DNA of 64,000 nt, taken from the NCBI RefSeq assembly GCF_914767665.1, contig NC_059506.1:19693825-19757824 (forward strand), in the 5' to 3' direction. A program made the translations under genes and the position numbers. This stretch comes from Harmonia axyridis (lineage: Eukaryota; Arthropoda; Insecta; Coleoptera; Coccinellidae). Under the pieces are notes generated by a model that ran no database searches, was not told the DNA's origin, and was given only the letters and a program-made list of their open reading frames with translations. This document shows, in pieces, positions 51,160-62,984 of this stretch. How positions within the stretch are numbered: position 1 is the stretch's first letter; the number at the start of each line of letters is the position of its first letter.

Positions 51160-51355
51160 ATTTGCTGCTCAACTGAAACATGTATTAATAAACCTTGGAA
51201 ATTAGAGACTCAAACTTTTTACCTGATTTCTCAAAAAGGTTCCACCAAGATAAGAAATTAAAATTTCTTATGAGGTAACATAAGCCATGGGTATTTGAAA
51301 GGCAAGTCTATTCATTCTGTCTCTTTTTAGTTTGTTTATTAAAGCTATACTAGGA
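51160..51355. repeat. Direct repeat, copy 1 (possible decayed LTR)
   Basis: Shares with 52735-52925, in the same orientation, tttgctgctcaactgaaa, acctgatttctcaaa, gaggtaacataagccatggg and tctattcattctg. Identity about 75-80% by eye. Confidence 0.6.
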
Positions 51356-51719
51356 TATACATATAAAAAATCAGTTGAATTACTAGTCAAAATGTTACGA
51401 CAGAAATAAAATTTAAAGGATCATTCAGTATATGAAGAATTTCAACATGGCAGTTACTTTTGAAATTGGTATCAATTTTCGAGCAATTCAATGTAGGTAT
51501 AAAATACTTTAAAAAGTAACTATTCATCAAAACTTTCCATTTCATGAATGAATGATTAAACATGTAGATACCTATTTCACTAAAGTTTTCAATAGTTATA
51601 GGAATAGTTGCTCTATGGCCAGTTCGAAAATGCTATCCTACTGATTTATTCATTGCTTTCGGTAAAAATTAAATTATTAATTGATTCAGATCCAAAGTTA
51701 ACATTTGAAAAAAATCAAC

Positions 51720-52350
51720 CCACTAACATGGGTCAATAGTATTGGCTGATACAATTTTAGTACCGAGGCAGTCATTTCAAATACTGAACACATCTTCTGA
51801 CTGAAGTAAAACTTGAACAATGACCTTTTTTTACTTGCAACTTGAAATGAATTTTGCACTTTTTCAGTGTTCAATAATGAGATAATTATTGAATTGACTC
51901 AAGAAATTAACATTATCAGGATTAGTTAATACTGCTAAAGACGTTAATAAACCTATTAATTTCTTATATGGTTCATCATTACAACTCTCTTTTGTTGAAT
52001 CAAATTTCAATTGAGTTTTCAAAGGAGTGATATTCAGCCCTAAACATTTTTTAGCTTTCCATAAATTCTTTATGATAAAATTATCATTTGAATTTTCTAT
52101 CAGATATTATATTCATTCAGAATTAACATTAGTTAAAACGAAAAAGTCATCCACGTACAATGCAACAGCAGTTAGCAAGTTATTTTTTGATTTTATGTAG
52201 ATACAATGCTCAATTGTTGATCTTTTTTAACTAATATCTATCAAAATTTTATTTACTATATATATTGCCCTGTTCAATTTACTTCTGAGTAAAACCCAGA
52301 GCTACAAGCTTACTCTATAACGTAGCGAACCATCATTCAGATGTCCTCCA
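51720..52350 (-). pseudogene. Ty1/Copia reverse transcriptase relic
   Basis: The minus strand reads KLVALGFTQK (about 52310), CIYIKSKNNLLTAVALYVDDFF with the Copia catalytic YVDD (about 52150), GLNITPLKTQLKFDST, YKKLIGLLTSLAVLTNPD, FLSQFNNYLIIEH, stop, KSAKFI. These are the ordered Copia RT to RNase H connection motifs. Stops and deletions are many. It lies between the two direct repeats at 51160 and 52735, which may be its LTRs. Confidence 0.75.
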
Positions 52351-52734
52351 CTAAATCACAATTATCTAGTGAAATTTTTATATCATACCTTATCTATGAT
52401 AACTACATCTCGACTGGTATTAATGAAATTGTTACCTGTATCCCTTTGATCATTCATCAGAACCCATAAAAATCATTTTTGTCCCTATACCTTCAAGAAA
52501 TATGCAACAGAAAAGTATGCAAAATTCATCGATACAATAATCAGATTCTAAAAACCCCTTAGTTCTTCAGGAATGTCCAATTGGTCTTTCGATATTATAA
52601 ATTATTGAAAATAACCTACTATTAACCAAATTTTTAGATTTCAAAAGGTGTCCTTCCTTATATTCTAAATATATACACCCTATATAATTGTTGATCATAT
52701 ATTGTATTCCTTAATAAATTATGGAATAGAAGAA

Positions 52735-52925
52735 TAATTTGTTGCTCAACTGAAAAAGTATTGATGAACTTGGAAATGAGGGACTTCTTATAACCTGATT
52801 TCTCAAAGATGTTACACCTAAATAATATGATTGCTTGCAAGGCAACATAAGCCATGGGTTTTTGAAAAGTAGATCTATTCATTCTGCCTCTTTTCAGTTC
52901 ATTATAGCTATACTGAATATTCCTA
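52735..52925. repeat. Direct repeat, copy 2 (possible decayed LTR)
   Basis: Partner of 51160-51355. A further short repeat, tatacaccctatataattgttgatca (52672) and its diverged copy at 53172, lies beside it. Confidence 0.6.
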
Positions 52926-53744
52926 AAACAAAATTTCACTGTAGGTCTTTTCATAGATCTTATCGAATGATTATGTAAATTCAATATTTGTCAAAACTGA
53001 AAATAAACATTGAATGCAGTTTCTTTATTTCAGGTGGTATTTCTATTGACTGATAATAACTCTCACACTTTGATTATGCATTTTTCCCAAATTTTTTAAA
53101 GAAGAAAGAAATTGCCATTTCTAGAGAAATGAGAATTTCAGATTTCAAAATGTCTAATTACTACTTCAAATATATATACACCTTATATAATTGTTGATCA
53201 AATATTGTGTATTTCTTTACAAATTAGTTAATAATTTGAAGTTTTAATCTCAATTTTCAGACTTGAATTGGTCCAACATCTCTAGATACTTCTAATTGAT
53301 ATTCGACAAATAAGTATCCTGTATAATTATCCATACAAACGAAAATAATCCATCTTCTGAAAAGAAAAACAATGTTTACTATATAGAATTAATTTTAATA
53401 ATGATTCAAAAGTGATGAAATTTTGCAGACTTACTTATTTTGGGTCTTAGATCACGAATCCGCTGTCATAAATTCCTTAATCCAGCTAGTTTTTTTTTTT
53501 TTATTGTGATTTTTTTTTTTAATTGTGAAATTGGCCTAATGAAGGTGAGGTTATCCACATTAATAGCTAGTTTTCTTGTATTTTATCAACTGATTCTCGT
53601 TGGAAATGATTAATTAATCACATTTCAAGCTTTCCCTGACATAAAAATGCCTTTTTTTCGTCAAAATCGATGGTTTTAATCGATTGTTTATATATGGCGG
53701 CGGCCATCATGTTTAATACGTAACGTTTGTCAGATGCAATGATG
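52926..53744. other. AT-rich stretch, no gene seen
   Basis: Poly(T) runs near 53487 and 53508; otherwise unique-looking, noncoding. Confidence 0.45.
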
Positions 53745-53782
53745 CATAGACCTAATATCCTAATACGGATATTAGGTCTATG
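53745..53782. repeat. Perfect 16-bp hairpin flanked by a 9-bp direct repeat
   Basis: catagacctaatatcc / taatac / ggatattaggtctatg. gtcagatgc occurs just outside at 53729-53737 and 53783-53791, like a target duplication around a tiny inserted palindrome. Confidence 0.8.
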
Positions 53783-54304
53783 GTCAGATGCGAAATAATC
53801 TGCGACGTTGCCTGTATGCCAGATCTTCTTGATGGGATCGGTTTTTTACTTGGTGGAAATTCATATTAATAGATTGTTTGAGATTATGACGTATTATAAA
53901 ACTGTATGGAAACTCATAATTTTCGCACAGCTATTCGAGCAGAAAATTCGGCAAATTTATTTTCGAAATGAATAAATGGTAGTTCATATGGTGTTATTCT
54001 GGTTTTTTCGATATTGGCATCGGATTCAGTTTAGTCCTCCAGAACATATACAGGGACATTGATGTTGACGAGGACGCTGTGATTACAAGGTTTTCAAAGG
54101 GTTCACAGACCAAATTAGATTTTGTGTTATACTTGCCAATTGTCTTCTTTTTTTTCATATGAAACAATAGATTTACTATTTTTTTTTTAATTTCTACCTG
54201 AATGGCTAAAACCGTGATAAGTAAATAAATATATTATAATATAACAAATACATAAGCGTACAAATTTTTTTACCGAAATTTGAGGCTTTATTGTAAAACA
54301 CTGG

Positions 54305-55045
54305 TTATACATTTATGATTCGAAATACTGCCCATCGCTGGTCACTATACTTTCTCACATCTTTCGGGCAGCGTACGAATTGAAAAAACTGGTCATCTTT
54401 TGAAGCGATCCACGAATCGATCCAAGTTTTTAATTCTTCATAAGATAGGAAGTGCTGGTCAGCCAGGCTGTGTGCTATTGATCGAAACAAGTGATAGTCC
54501 GAGGGAGCAACGTCTGGAGAATACGTCGGGTGGGGTAGGAATTCCCATTTCAACTTTTTCAAGTATATCTTGACTTTCGCAACATGGAGTCGAGCATTGT
54601 CATGCAGTAAAATCCATTCATCTACTCTCTCGTCGTATTACGGCGGTTTGTCTCTCAATGCTCGACACAAACGCATTGATTGCGTTCGATAACGATCGCC
54701 TGTGATCGTTTCAGTTAACAACTCATAATACACTACGCCGAGCTGTTCCCACCAAATACTGAGCATGACCTTAGAACCGAGAATATTCGGTTTAGCAGTC
54801 GACGTGGAAGCAAGGCCGGGATATCCACATGATTTTATGTGCTTGGGATTATCGTAATGAACCCGTTTTTCGTCTCCAGTCCCAATCCGATGCAGAAATT
54901 CCTTCCGTCTTTGCCTCGAAAGCAGCTGTTCACAAACAAACAAACTCCGTTCAAACACCTCCCGGCTTCAACTCGTACGGCACCCACTTTTCTTGTTTCT
55001 GAATCATTCCTATGACTTTCAGGCGTTTCGAAATGGCTTGTAGTC
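54305..55045 (-). pseudogene. mariner transposase, degenerate
   Basis: Reading down the minus strand: AISKRLKVIGMIQKQEKWVP (shifted frame, about 55045), SLFVCEQLLSRQRRKEFLHR, IGTGDEKRVHYDNPK (mariner TGDEKW Asp block), STAKPNILGSKVMLSIWWEQ, YYELLTETITGDRYR; after a break near 54600, HPTYSPDVAPSDYHLFRSI with the third catalytic Asp (mariner D,D34D), then the C-terminus to 54305. At least two frameshifts and loss of the N-terminal DNA-binding part. Long extinct. Confidence 0.93.
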
Positions 55046-55940
55046 CTAATGATCCTGTCAATTATTTGAATTTGAGAGCATAATTATGTTTGAACACTAC
55101 CCTTATTTTTACCGTAGAATTCAACGAAATCACAAAAAAAAAAGGGTTCTGATTTGAAAATCGAAAGTTATGATCAAATTTTGTTCACAATTTTTGGCAC
55201 AATATTTGAAACACCCTGTGATGATATTTTTCAAATTCAAGATATGCACGATATTCCAACATCATTCTAGTTTGTGAAAGTGAATTGAGTATACGCATAG
55301 GATATTCACAGTGAAAATAATTCACGTGATAGTGACTATGGAAATTCTCTCTTTTTTACGGTTTTTTCTTAATATTTTGAAAACTATGAGAACTAACGCA
55401 ATAATTTTAGCAGAGAGTAATTGAGAATGGAAATCTTTCTTGTATAACCGGAAGTGCCAGAACTTCTAAAATATTTTAGCTGAATAGGGCATCATGAACA
55501 ATGTCATATTCTGAATTTTCAGATTTCAAATCGGCCCCGTTCTCCAGAAACGTCTAATAGGCCTTCGAACTTGAAACACCCTGTATAAATATTCATATAA
55601 ATATCTAAATATAAATATTTTTGAGAGGTTAAGCTCGATATCGGTGTAATCTGGGATTTGGTACCATAGAAAAACTCGAAACCCTTAACGGCGAACCCCC
55701 TCAAACTTAAGGCTAGGACCGCCCTTGATTTGTCGTCATGGAAAGTTATTTGCATCAAATATTTTCATGTGAGCAAGGGCGAAATGGTATGTTCTAGGAA
55801 AGAAGTCATATAGAATTCTACCCTAGAATCAGCATAGGATACCGAGTGAATCGTCTAAAATCAGCTAACGATACAAGGTTTCCGAAAAAAATATTTTATT
55901 TTCTAGAGGGATACCCAGTGAAGGATCTACCGGCATAGTG
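55046..55940. other. Noncoding stretch with relic TIR-like ends
   Basis: aaacaccctgtgatgat (55204) and aaacaccctgtataaat (55570) look like right ends of ACAGGGTG-type transposons; no matching left ends were found close by. The minus frame at 55519-55758 has no domain. Confidence 0.45.
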
Positions 55941-55949
55941 ACGGGGTCC

Positions 55950-55985
55950 AAGGGGCGGAGCCCCTTCGGCGAGCAGAGCGAGTCT
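55950..55985. repeat. GC-rich palindromic junction
   Basis: aaggggcggagcccctt followed by cggcgagcagagcgagtc, in sharp contrast to AT-rich surroundings, exactly where the endonuclease frame of the LINE fragment stops being similar (after AAGDYNIDSL). Confidence 0.55.
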
Positions 55986-56480
55986 ATGTTATAATCTCCT
56001 GCTGCAATAACATGCTTATTTTCCTCCATTGCCACCGTCAGAACTCTCTCAAACTGCTCCAGAAACACATCTATATCACTGCTTGTACTACATGGTCTGT
56101 ACACTGATAGTATTATGAATTTCTTCTCTCCTAGTGACATTTCCGCAGCTGCACACTCGAATTGACCCACTATAGAAAAGTTTTCTAGTTTTCTTCTTCT
56201 TTCACACTTAATATTTTGATGGATATATATTGCTGCTCCACCATGTGTACCTTTAGGTCTACAGAAAGCAGAGACTAGTTCTAAATTATTTAATTTCTGT
56301 GGCAATTCATCTTCACTTTTCCAGTGCTCTGTTAGACAAAAGACTATGCAATCACACTGGGATGAAAGGAAATGTTGAAAGGAGTCCACACTGTTTCCGA
56401 TCGATTGAATGTTCTGGTGAATGAGTGCATACCTATTTGTTTTTTTTGGGAATGATTCATTTTGCGTCTTGGCATATTTT
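55980..56480 (-). pseudogene. LINE endonuclease fragment (N-terminal part)
   Basis: ALIHQNIQSIGNSVD, FCLTEHWKSEDEL, GTHGGAAIYIHQNI, SVYRPCSTSSDIDV and AAGDYNIDSL are the first endonuclease blocks (Asn, Glu, Tyr, Asp-Asn). The final SDH block is absent because the fragment is cut at about 55985. It overlaps the end of ORF1 by a few bases in another frame, as in CR1-like LINEs. Confidence 0.8.
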
Positions 56481-56499
56481 TTTGAAAATGTGAGGTCTT

Positions 56500-56793
56500 T
56501 CATAAAAAATCGCCCGCCGGACAATTTTTCTTATAAGCTTGCATGTAGAATCTTTTGATCACAACATTTTCAGGCCAAAATTCTGGATTGTAGAGTTGGT
56601 CTTTTTTTATGAATGGAACTTTCACTAAAAAGCTTTTTGATTCACTTTTTTTCTTCTCAAATTGTAGTTCCTTTATTTCCAATGCTACTTGATCAAAACC
56701 TGGTTTTTGTTTGATATATGTTTCAATCATATTTTCATTCACGTGTGCTTTTACTCGGCTGATGAAAAACCATGCTTTTTTCTCTTGTCCCAC
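56500..56793 (-). pseudogene. LINE ORF1 C-terminal fragment
   Basis: MGQEKKAWFFISRVKAHVNE, FEKKKSESKSFLVKVPF, LYNPEFWPENVVIKRFYMQ. This is the C-terminal domain seen in ORF1 of CR1-like LINEs (related to baculovirus FP-type proteins). The 5' part is missing. Next to the endonuclease fragment, so one element. Confidence 0.65.
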
Positions 56794-57429
56794 AAAACTT
56801 TTTCATACTAGCAATCAAACACCTGGGATTGCCCCAGATAGCAACGTTCTCGTGACCGACACAACATGGGAATAATCGTTAACAGTTTACGTTATATGTG
56901 TGATATAGAATAAGCCAAAAATTATTTAATGGATATAAATGTATTTTACAAAAAATAATTCCTTTGAGAGGTGTCTATAATGACCCAAGTGCTTGATGAG
57001 TGAAATATTTAAATAAAAAAAAAACTAAAATATTTTGATCACGGATTTCGTTTTGAATAAGATGAGGGACAAAATTAGTTTTGATTTTTGAAAAATTCAA
57101 ATAATCCAGTTCAGAATAAACCATTCATAATCTGAATTATATTTGCATGTACTAGATCTGAGTATATTATACCGAAATATACTAAAACGCGAGTTCTTTT
57201 CCCTGCATCTTCGTCAACATGATTCGACTCGTTTGATATGCCGCGCCAATGAAAACGATCTTATCCACCTGTTGGTAGTATTTATCGTAATACAAGTATA
57301 TAAATGCTTTCATCCACTAGATTCAAGAATATTATTCGAAGATATACTAAAATGCGCCCTCTGTGCAGTTTGCATTAGAAAATATCTCTTTCGATCCCCT
57401 TCATTCTCATTTAGGTGATAGGACTGATC
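56794..57429. other. AT-rich stretch with a diverged ~165-bp direct repeat
   Basis: Near 57156 and 57321, gatctgagtatattat...atatactaaaacgcg and gattcaagaatattat...atatactaaaatgcg repeat in the same orientation. No gene. Confidence 0.45.
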
Positions 57430-58430
57430 GGTCTACAGAAGTTTTGATTGTGTTATGAGTGTTAGATACTGAATAAAAGCACTGAAAAGCAAAATTTAAT
57501 TAGGAATTAGGGATATATGGAGTGTCTGATTGGAACATTTCAAGGTAAGTTTTTATTGAGAAATAATTTCAACTCTTTTATTTTTTTTTTAATTAATTCG
57601 GATTTCATTTTCCTTTTCATGATGCTCTTGGTGATTTTTACTATTGTAATTCAGCTTGATATCTTTGAATTATTTCTTTGAGGACTAGGTATTTTTGAAT
57701 TGATATTTTCAACAAAATTCTTACTTTTTCAGAACAAATGCGTTAATATTTAATAGGGTCTGTTATAAAGATTTTCTAGAGATTTCTAATTATTTTCGAA
57801 ATATTAATGCACTTTTTGAATACAACATCCTGTTCATAATTGATGAATGTTAATTGAATTTGATTCTTTTGCAGAATATGGAAATTGTTCATGAACAATT
57901 GGGAGCTACGTTATCATTTGCTGATGAAAATGCAAATCAATAGATATCTATCGATATGAGTGAGATACAATTTTGGAATAATTCTTCAGGACCAGGTAGT
58001 ATTTTTCATTCGAAAAAGTCCACGATAAAATTTATTAATCACAAATTTCTTCTTTCTTTGCAGAGATCTCAAGTGATATTGGACAAATCATTCAAGAACA
58101 GAAAAATAGAGCAACACAGAGGAATCAAACCGCCAAGCCCAACTTGTTTTTGGTATCAGGGGAAAATCTATTATAGCCGAAAAGTTTCCAAATTGTTGTA
58201 TAGATGTAGATGAACTTTTAAGAATGTATCTCGAATTCTCTCCACCTAAATAATTTATTCTTTAGGAGATAACTATGTTCCTTCAATCCTTTGTATAGTA
58301 CAATGTTTTATCCTGTATTTGTATAAATGTAATACAATTTTTTTCCAATGTAGATATTGTTTATTTGTTGGTTTTTATTTATTTTATGATGATTTGAGAA
58401 ATAAATTCATTTTTTATATATGCTGTATTT
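57430..58430 (+). pseudogene. Small spliced-gene remnant (three exons)
   Basis: Consensus splice sites: donor TTTCAAG|GTAAGT at 57544/57545, acceptor cttttgcag at 57874, donor CCAG|GTAGTA at 57995/57996, acceptor tctttgcag at 58063. Exon 2 reads MEIVHEQLGATLSFADENAN, then TAG, then MSEIQFWNNSSGP; joined to exon 3 in frame it continues EISSDIGQIIQEQKNRATQR to a stop at about 58175. AATAAA-like signals near 58398. No family recognised. One in-frame stop suggests a dying gene, or that the start is the second Met. It lies just inside the right terminal repeat at 58990. Confidence 0.4.
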
Positions 58431-58956
58431 TATTTATTATTCAGATCAAGAAATCTAATGGATTGGATAGATAATTGCATATATTCTTTCGAATAATTTC
58501 AAAGAATTGATATGAAATTAATATTCATTTCAAGTAAGTTTACTGTTTCTTTGGAACAACCATAAAATTGATTTTGAATTTACCATATTACATACTTATT
58601 CTAACACTAACTTAATTTTGGTTTGAGTATATCAATTCTTTCATTCGAGTATATGATTCACTACCTTCAAACGAAGAAATGATTGAAATTGAGGTATTCA
58701 ATATCTTGTTTTGAAAATATTTTATATTCAAACGAAATTTATCATCCACTCATTTCAAGTATAGTCATTTACTCACAGCAAATATAAGAATTTTCTTTGG
58801 ACCAATAATACCGACTTTATTAAATTCAAGAATATCATATACTTATTTGGAATACTTGGTATATTTAAATTTGGAGAATACAGTATACTTGACCCAAATT
58901 TATTATAATCTTGCTTATATATGAATCTATCATATACTTCAACCAAATATTATTCA

Positions 58957-58990
58957 CTCAATTTGAGAATAGATTTTTTTGCGTGCATCT
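58957..58990 (-). repeat. Terminal repeat, right partner
   Basis: Inverse of 43825-43858 (see there). Together they could bound a 15.2-kb element; no target duplication could be recognised. Confidence 0.5.
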
Positions 58991-59540
58991 GAGAACTCAC
59001 TCCCTTCTATCGCCATACTTACCTATTACTAATATGTACATATTCATTTTCATAGCAATAACAATATATGGAGCGTATTACAAGCACATATCATTGAAAT
59101 AATACTAAACCAATAAAGTTGAATATGACTTTCTGAATATTGTCGAAACAATATTCAATCAATATCCTATCAAATTTGGATATACCCACAATATTGTCGT
59201 TTATTTCTTGAATCGGTATTGAAAGAATATTGAGGTTGCAATATTGATTCAAGATGTTGAGAATAATGTTGTCTTGCCTCTATTGGTCATTATTGTGACA
59301 GGAATTTGTAAAGTAAATTAAGTCAAATAAAATATTTTTCTATCATTTTGAATGAATATACAATAAAATAAACCTACTATATACAAATAATTACATATAT
59401 ACACTTACATAGATAATCTCAATTATTTCATCCGGCCTTCTTTATCAAAATATTTGAATGTATTATGATTTTTTTTCATCTTTTCCTTTTCGCACTAAAA
59501 TGTTGGAGTGAAATATATTTTTTTTTTTCAATTTTTCTTT
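58991..59540. other. AT-rich stretch with AATATTG words
   Basis: Repeated direct and inverted caatattg/aatattca words at 59140-59275, probably a decayed foldback MITE. No gene. Confidence 0.4.
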
Positions 59541-60156
59541 TTATCGTTTCGTCTTCCCTACAAATGTTTTTTTTTCAATAGCTTTTCCGAATTGCTCGTA
59601 ATAATCTTTGAGAGATCTTTGAGCATCTGTTACTCGCTTCTGGTCTAGCTCAATAGCTTTTCCGATTTGCTCGTAATAATCTTTGATAGATCTTTGAGCA
59701 TCTTTACTCGCTTTTGGTCTAGCTCAGATCTTTCCTCTTCTTCCTGCAAAAAAAAAACTACATATTTGTTGCTGAAATAATGTGACTGCTGGCTGAAGGT
59801 TGGGAGTTCAAAAGTTGTGAAACAAAAACGGGTATTTTATTTTTCGAAAAGTAACGTTTTGGATATTAAAACCATCGCATATATACAATATTATGAATAT
59901 TGAATGGAATACTGAATATTCAGCTCAAAAAATGATTGTTGATATTGATTACTACCACATCAAAAAGATCACATAACTATTTTTCCTTTGAACAAAATTG
60001 AAAAAGTATTCTATCATTAAACTATGAAATTGTGTCGATGAAAAATAGTATTTGAAAAAGTTAACTCACATCATCTGGGGAAAAATCAGTGTCTATTGCT
60101 CTTCTTTGTTGCCACTTACATGTATTTTCTCCAATTCTCCTTAGACGTTTGACTTT
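59541..60156 (-). pseudogene. Two exons of an unknown coiled-coil gene with a 75-bp tandem duplication
   Basis: Minus-strand exon 60156-60070: acceptor gttcgcag, 29 codons without a stop (VKRLRRIGENTCKWQQRRAI), donor GATGAT|GTGAGT. Intron to 59744 with acceptor ttttttgcag. The next exon, in phase, reads EEEERSELDQKRV and then a 75-bp unit repeated twice (starts at 59728 and 59654): ELDQKRVTDAQRSLKDYYEQ in the second copy. The first copy is 74 bp, so a 1-nt loss shifts the frame and it ends early; without that loss the frame would run to 59541. Family unknown; earlier exons not found. Confidence 0.5.
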
Positions 60157-60499
60157 CTGCGAACAAAAGAATATATATTAAAATGGCCGATTCCATGAAT
60201 AGTTTATGGTTATTGGATAGTTGTCGGATTTCAATCAACTCATTAGTGAAGTATGAATGAAATTAATCAATTCTCGTTTATTGACTGAAAATTTTTCTGG
60301 TTTTAAAAATTGGTTCCGAAATGCGATTGAAAATCCAACCGATTCTTCACTCGGGAATTCTTAAGGTAAATTGTATTATATTCGATTTCACGATTATGTA
60401 TTATTAAGTTTCCGAAAAATGAGTTTTTTCGAATTGTGCTTCAATTCCATCAAAAATATCAAACTTTATGTTCAACAAATGATATTTGGTGAACTGAAT

Positions 60500-60502
<3 letters not shown>
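60157..60502. other. No gene seen
   Basis: AT-rich, may contain an upstream intron of the minus-strand gene remnant. Confidence 0.35.

Positions 60503-60549
<47 letters not shown>
60503..60549. repeat. (AT)n microsatellite at a LINE 3' border
   Basis: About 23 AT units, directly followed on the plus strand by ttccttctcaccgctcaatg, the inverse of the R4/Dong-like 3' end. Confidence 0.95.
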
Positions 60550-60551
<2 letters not shown>

Positions 60552-61735
60552 CCTTCTCACCGCTCAATGACGGGAAATAGTCGGCAACTGCCGGACGGAT
60601 TGTCAAGGCAGAGGCCTCTGCTACGGTCCTTGCAGAACCTTCCGAATTATCCTGGTGGTGTGCAGGATGACCTGCTTTTGCGAAGCGGAGATTATGTCCT
60701 TATCCAGGCAGAGTCTTTGGGTATTCTCAATCAAGTGTCTCTCTACCATACCATTGACCGAGATGATCATAGGCAGGACACTGACCGACTCAAGAGCGTA
60801 CATTTCCCGTAGTTGGAACGCCAGATCTGTGTACTTGGTGACCTTCTCCGAGTAGGCCCTTGTGATGTTATCGTCCGCGGGTATGGTGAATTCTATCAAG
60901 AGACATGTTTTCCTCACCTTGTCAAATAGAGTGATGTCTGGCCTATTATGGGCAACTGCTCTGTCTGTTACCAACGTGCCGTCCCAGTACATTTTATAGG
61001 TGGCGTTCTGCAGAAGTGCTTTTGGCACATATAAGTGCTGCTGGAGTTCCTCCTGGATAAGCCCGAGTTTTAGCGCCATTTGCTGATGGTAAATCTTCGC
61101 CATTGAATTATGTCTCTCAAGGTAGTCTTTTGGGGCCAGGATCGGGCACGAAGAGGTAAGATGCTGAATCGACTCCGGTCCCTGGGAGCATTTGCGGCAT
61201 CGGTCGGTGGGGATGTTTTGCTGAGCTATGTGCTTTAGATACATCCTTATCGGCATCACCTGATCCTGGATCGCCAAGAGCCGTCCCTCCGTCTCGGGGA
61301 AAAGGTAGCCCGCGCGCAGGTAAGTGAGAGACTCCACTTTATTGACATCTGTACTCTCCAGGAGACCAGGGTATCTGCCGTGCTAGGCCTTGCTCCTCCA
61401 CTCCTCTATCAACCCCTCCTGAGGACGTCTAGTGTCCTGATGTGATGACTCTGACAACCTCAGCGGTGAAAGCCTACCATCGGCTTCGCGGATGGCAGAA
61501 AATAAAGGTGAGTTGTCCCCGAGGAAATACGCTCTGAGCGATATGATGTCTCTCTCATGAACCGACTCAAGGTTAAGGAGCCCTCGTCCTCCATGTTGGC
61601 GTGGGAGGTAAAGACGGATGGTCGAAGAGTGAGGATGGTGCACTCCGTACCTTGTGAGCATAGCAAAAGTTGTACGCGTATGTATATTGTAGGAATTCCT
61701 TTGTTCTAACGTAATAACCAAGAGACAACCAATCA
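60552..61735 (-). pseudogene. R4/Dong-like LINE 3' fragment with restriction-like endonuclease
   Basis: Minus strand: TRYGVHHPHSSTIRLYLPRQ, GGRGLLNLESVHERDIISLR, one in-frame TAG after EEWRSKA (about 61383), then YLFPETEGRLLAIQDQVMP, the zinc motif CRKCSQGPESIQHLTSSC, ERHNSMAKIYHQQMALKLG, and the nuclease RPDITLFDKVRKTCLLIEFT. The order equals the end of the Dong-like ORF at 46600-47560 but with low identity and much higher GC, so it is another family of the same branch. RT catalytic part absent. It ends in the AT repeat. Confidence 0.88.
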
Positions 61736-62984
61736 GAGAACACAAGATCGGTAAATTTCGATCCAGAAGCAGAAACCGCACAAGCCACCACGAGCAGATT
61801 TACTGGATATGATTTATGATACAGTACCTTGCACCGCCACCTCCGTGAGATTCGAAATGGAATAATAATTCATGGTTAGAATAGACTCAACGCCGATTTC
61901 TATCTGGAAATATTTACACCAAAAGATGTCCGTAACCAATATTTTAATATTATTATAAATATTTTTTCGATCTTTCAAATGTAATTATGAATTTATTCAA
62001 ATGATAGACCTATACGACCTGTATATTGAAATGAGGACATAAATCGTCCGATTCTAATGATATTTTTCGGAGAATATGGAAATGACATGCGAAAAATTTG
62101 AAATTGAGTCATTGAGTGTGTGGAATTTTCTACAGAAAATTTTTATTATAAACACAAAATTTAATATGGAAAAACGATCAGATATGGAATCGTTTGCTTC
62201 TGTTTTTTCGCGTGATCTTCATTTTGTCAAAATGAATGTTTCCGAATATTTTGATGGCTTCTTTGATTTGGCTAATTTTTAATTGATATCTATTATTAGT
62301 TGGTAATTAAATAGAGTTAAATTTCATCCCTTTGAAACTGTATGCGTGAAAAGTATACTGTCAGACCCTGTACAAAACATGAAATGTGAAACATTTTGAA
62401 AACTTTATGTTTTGGGCACAACAAAAATTGAAGACTACCCACTAGTCTATCCGACAGGTAGAAAGAAATCAGCGCATGCCATTTAAAAAAATTGACTTAT
62501 TGACATTTTCAAAGAGTCATTTTTAAAAAATTGCAGTTTCTTTCAGACCACCAGTAGAGTGATACGTAAATTTTCAGAAGACTTGAAAACTTTTCGGGAA
62601 TCAATAAAAATATCGTACAATTACCTTGAACGGTTTTCAAGATTTAGTTTAGTTCAAAGCTTTTTATCCAAGAAATTCGTCAAAAAAAGTGGCCTACGTT
62701 AAAAAGTATCACAGATAAATTGTGACAAGTATTCGAAATCAGAACTTCATGGAGATTCTGAGTATGATATAAAAATTGGTCATTCTCATACACAGGTTAT
62801 TTGTTTTACTAGGCAGCAAAGTAGTACACTGACTGTCGCAACTGATAGTTCAGGAATTTTTCTTCGATTGATATTGTCTTTACAAATTATTAGAATTTCC
62901 ACAAAACTATGTATTGCTCATACTGTGGGAAATATTATTTCTCACGGCACTTTGCCCACACCTCGCTACGCTACTTTTCATAGC
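61736..62984. other. No gene seen
   Basis: AT-rich; 62076-62282 has an AT-driven plus-strand frame without a domain. Confidence 0.4.

Noticed and set aside
53700..53800. A rho-independent-type terminator at the perfect hairpin
   Set aside because: Eukaryotic context, no adjacent gene and no T-run after the hairpin.
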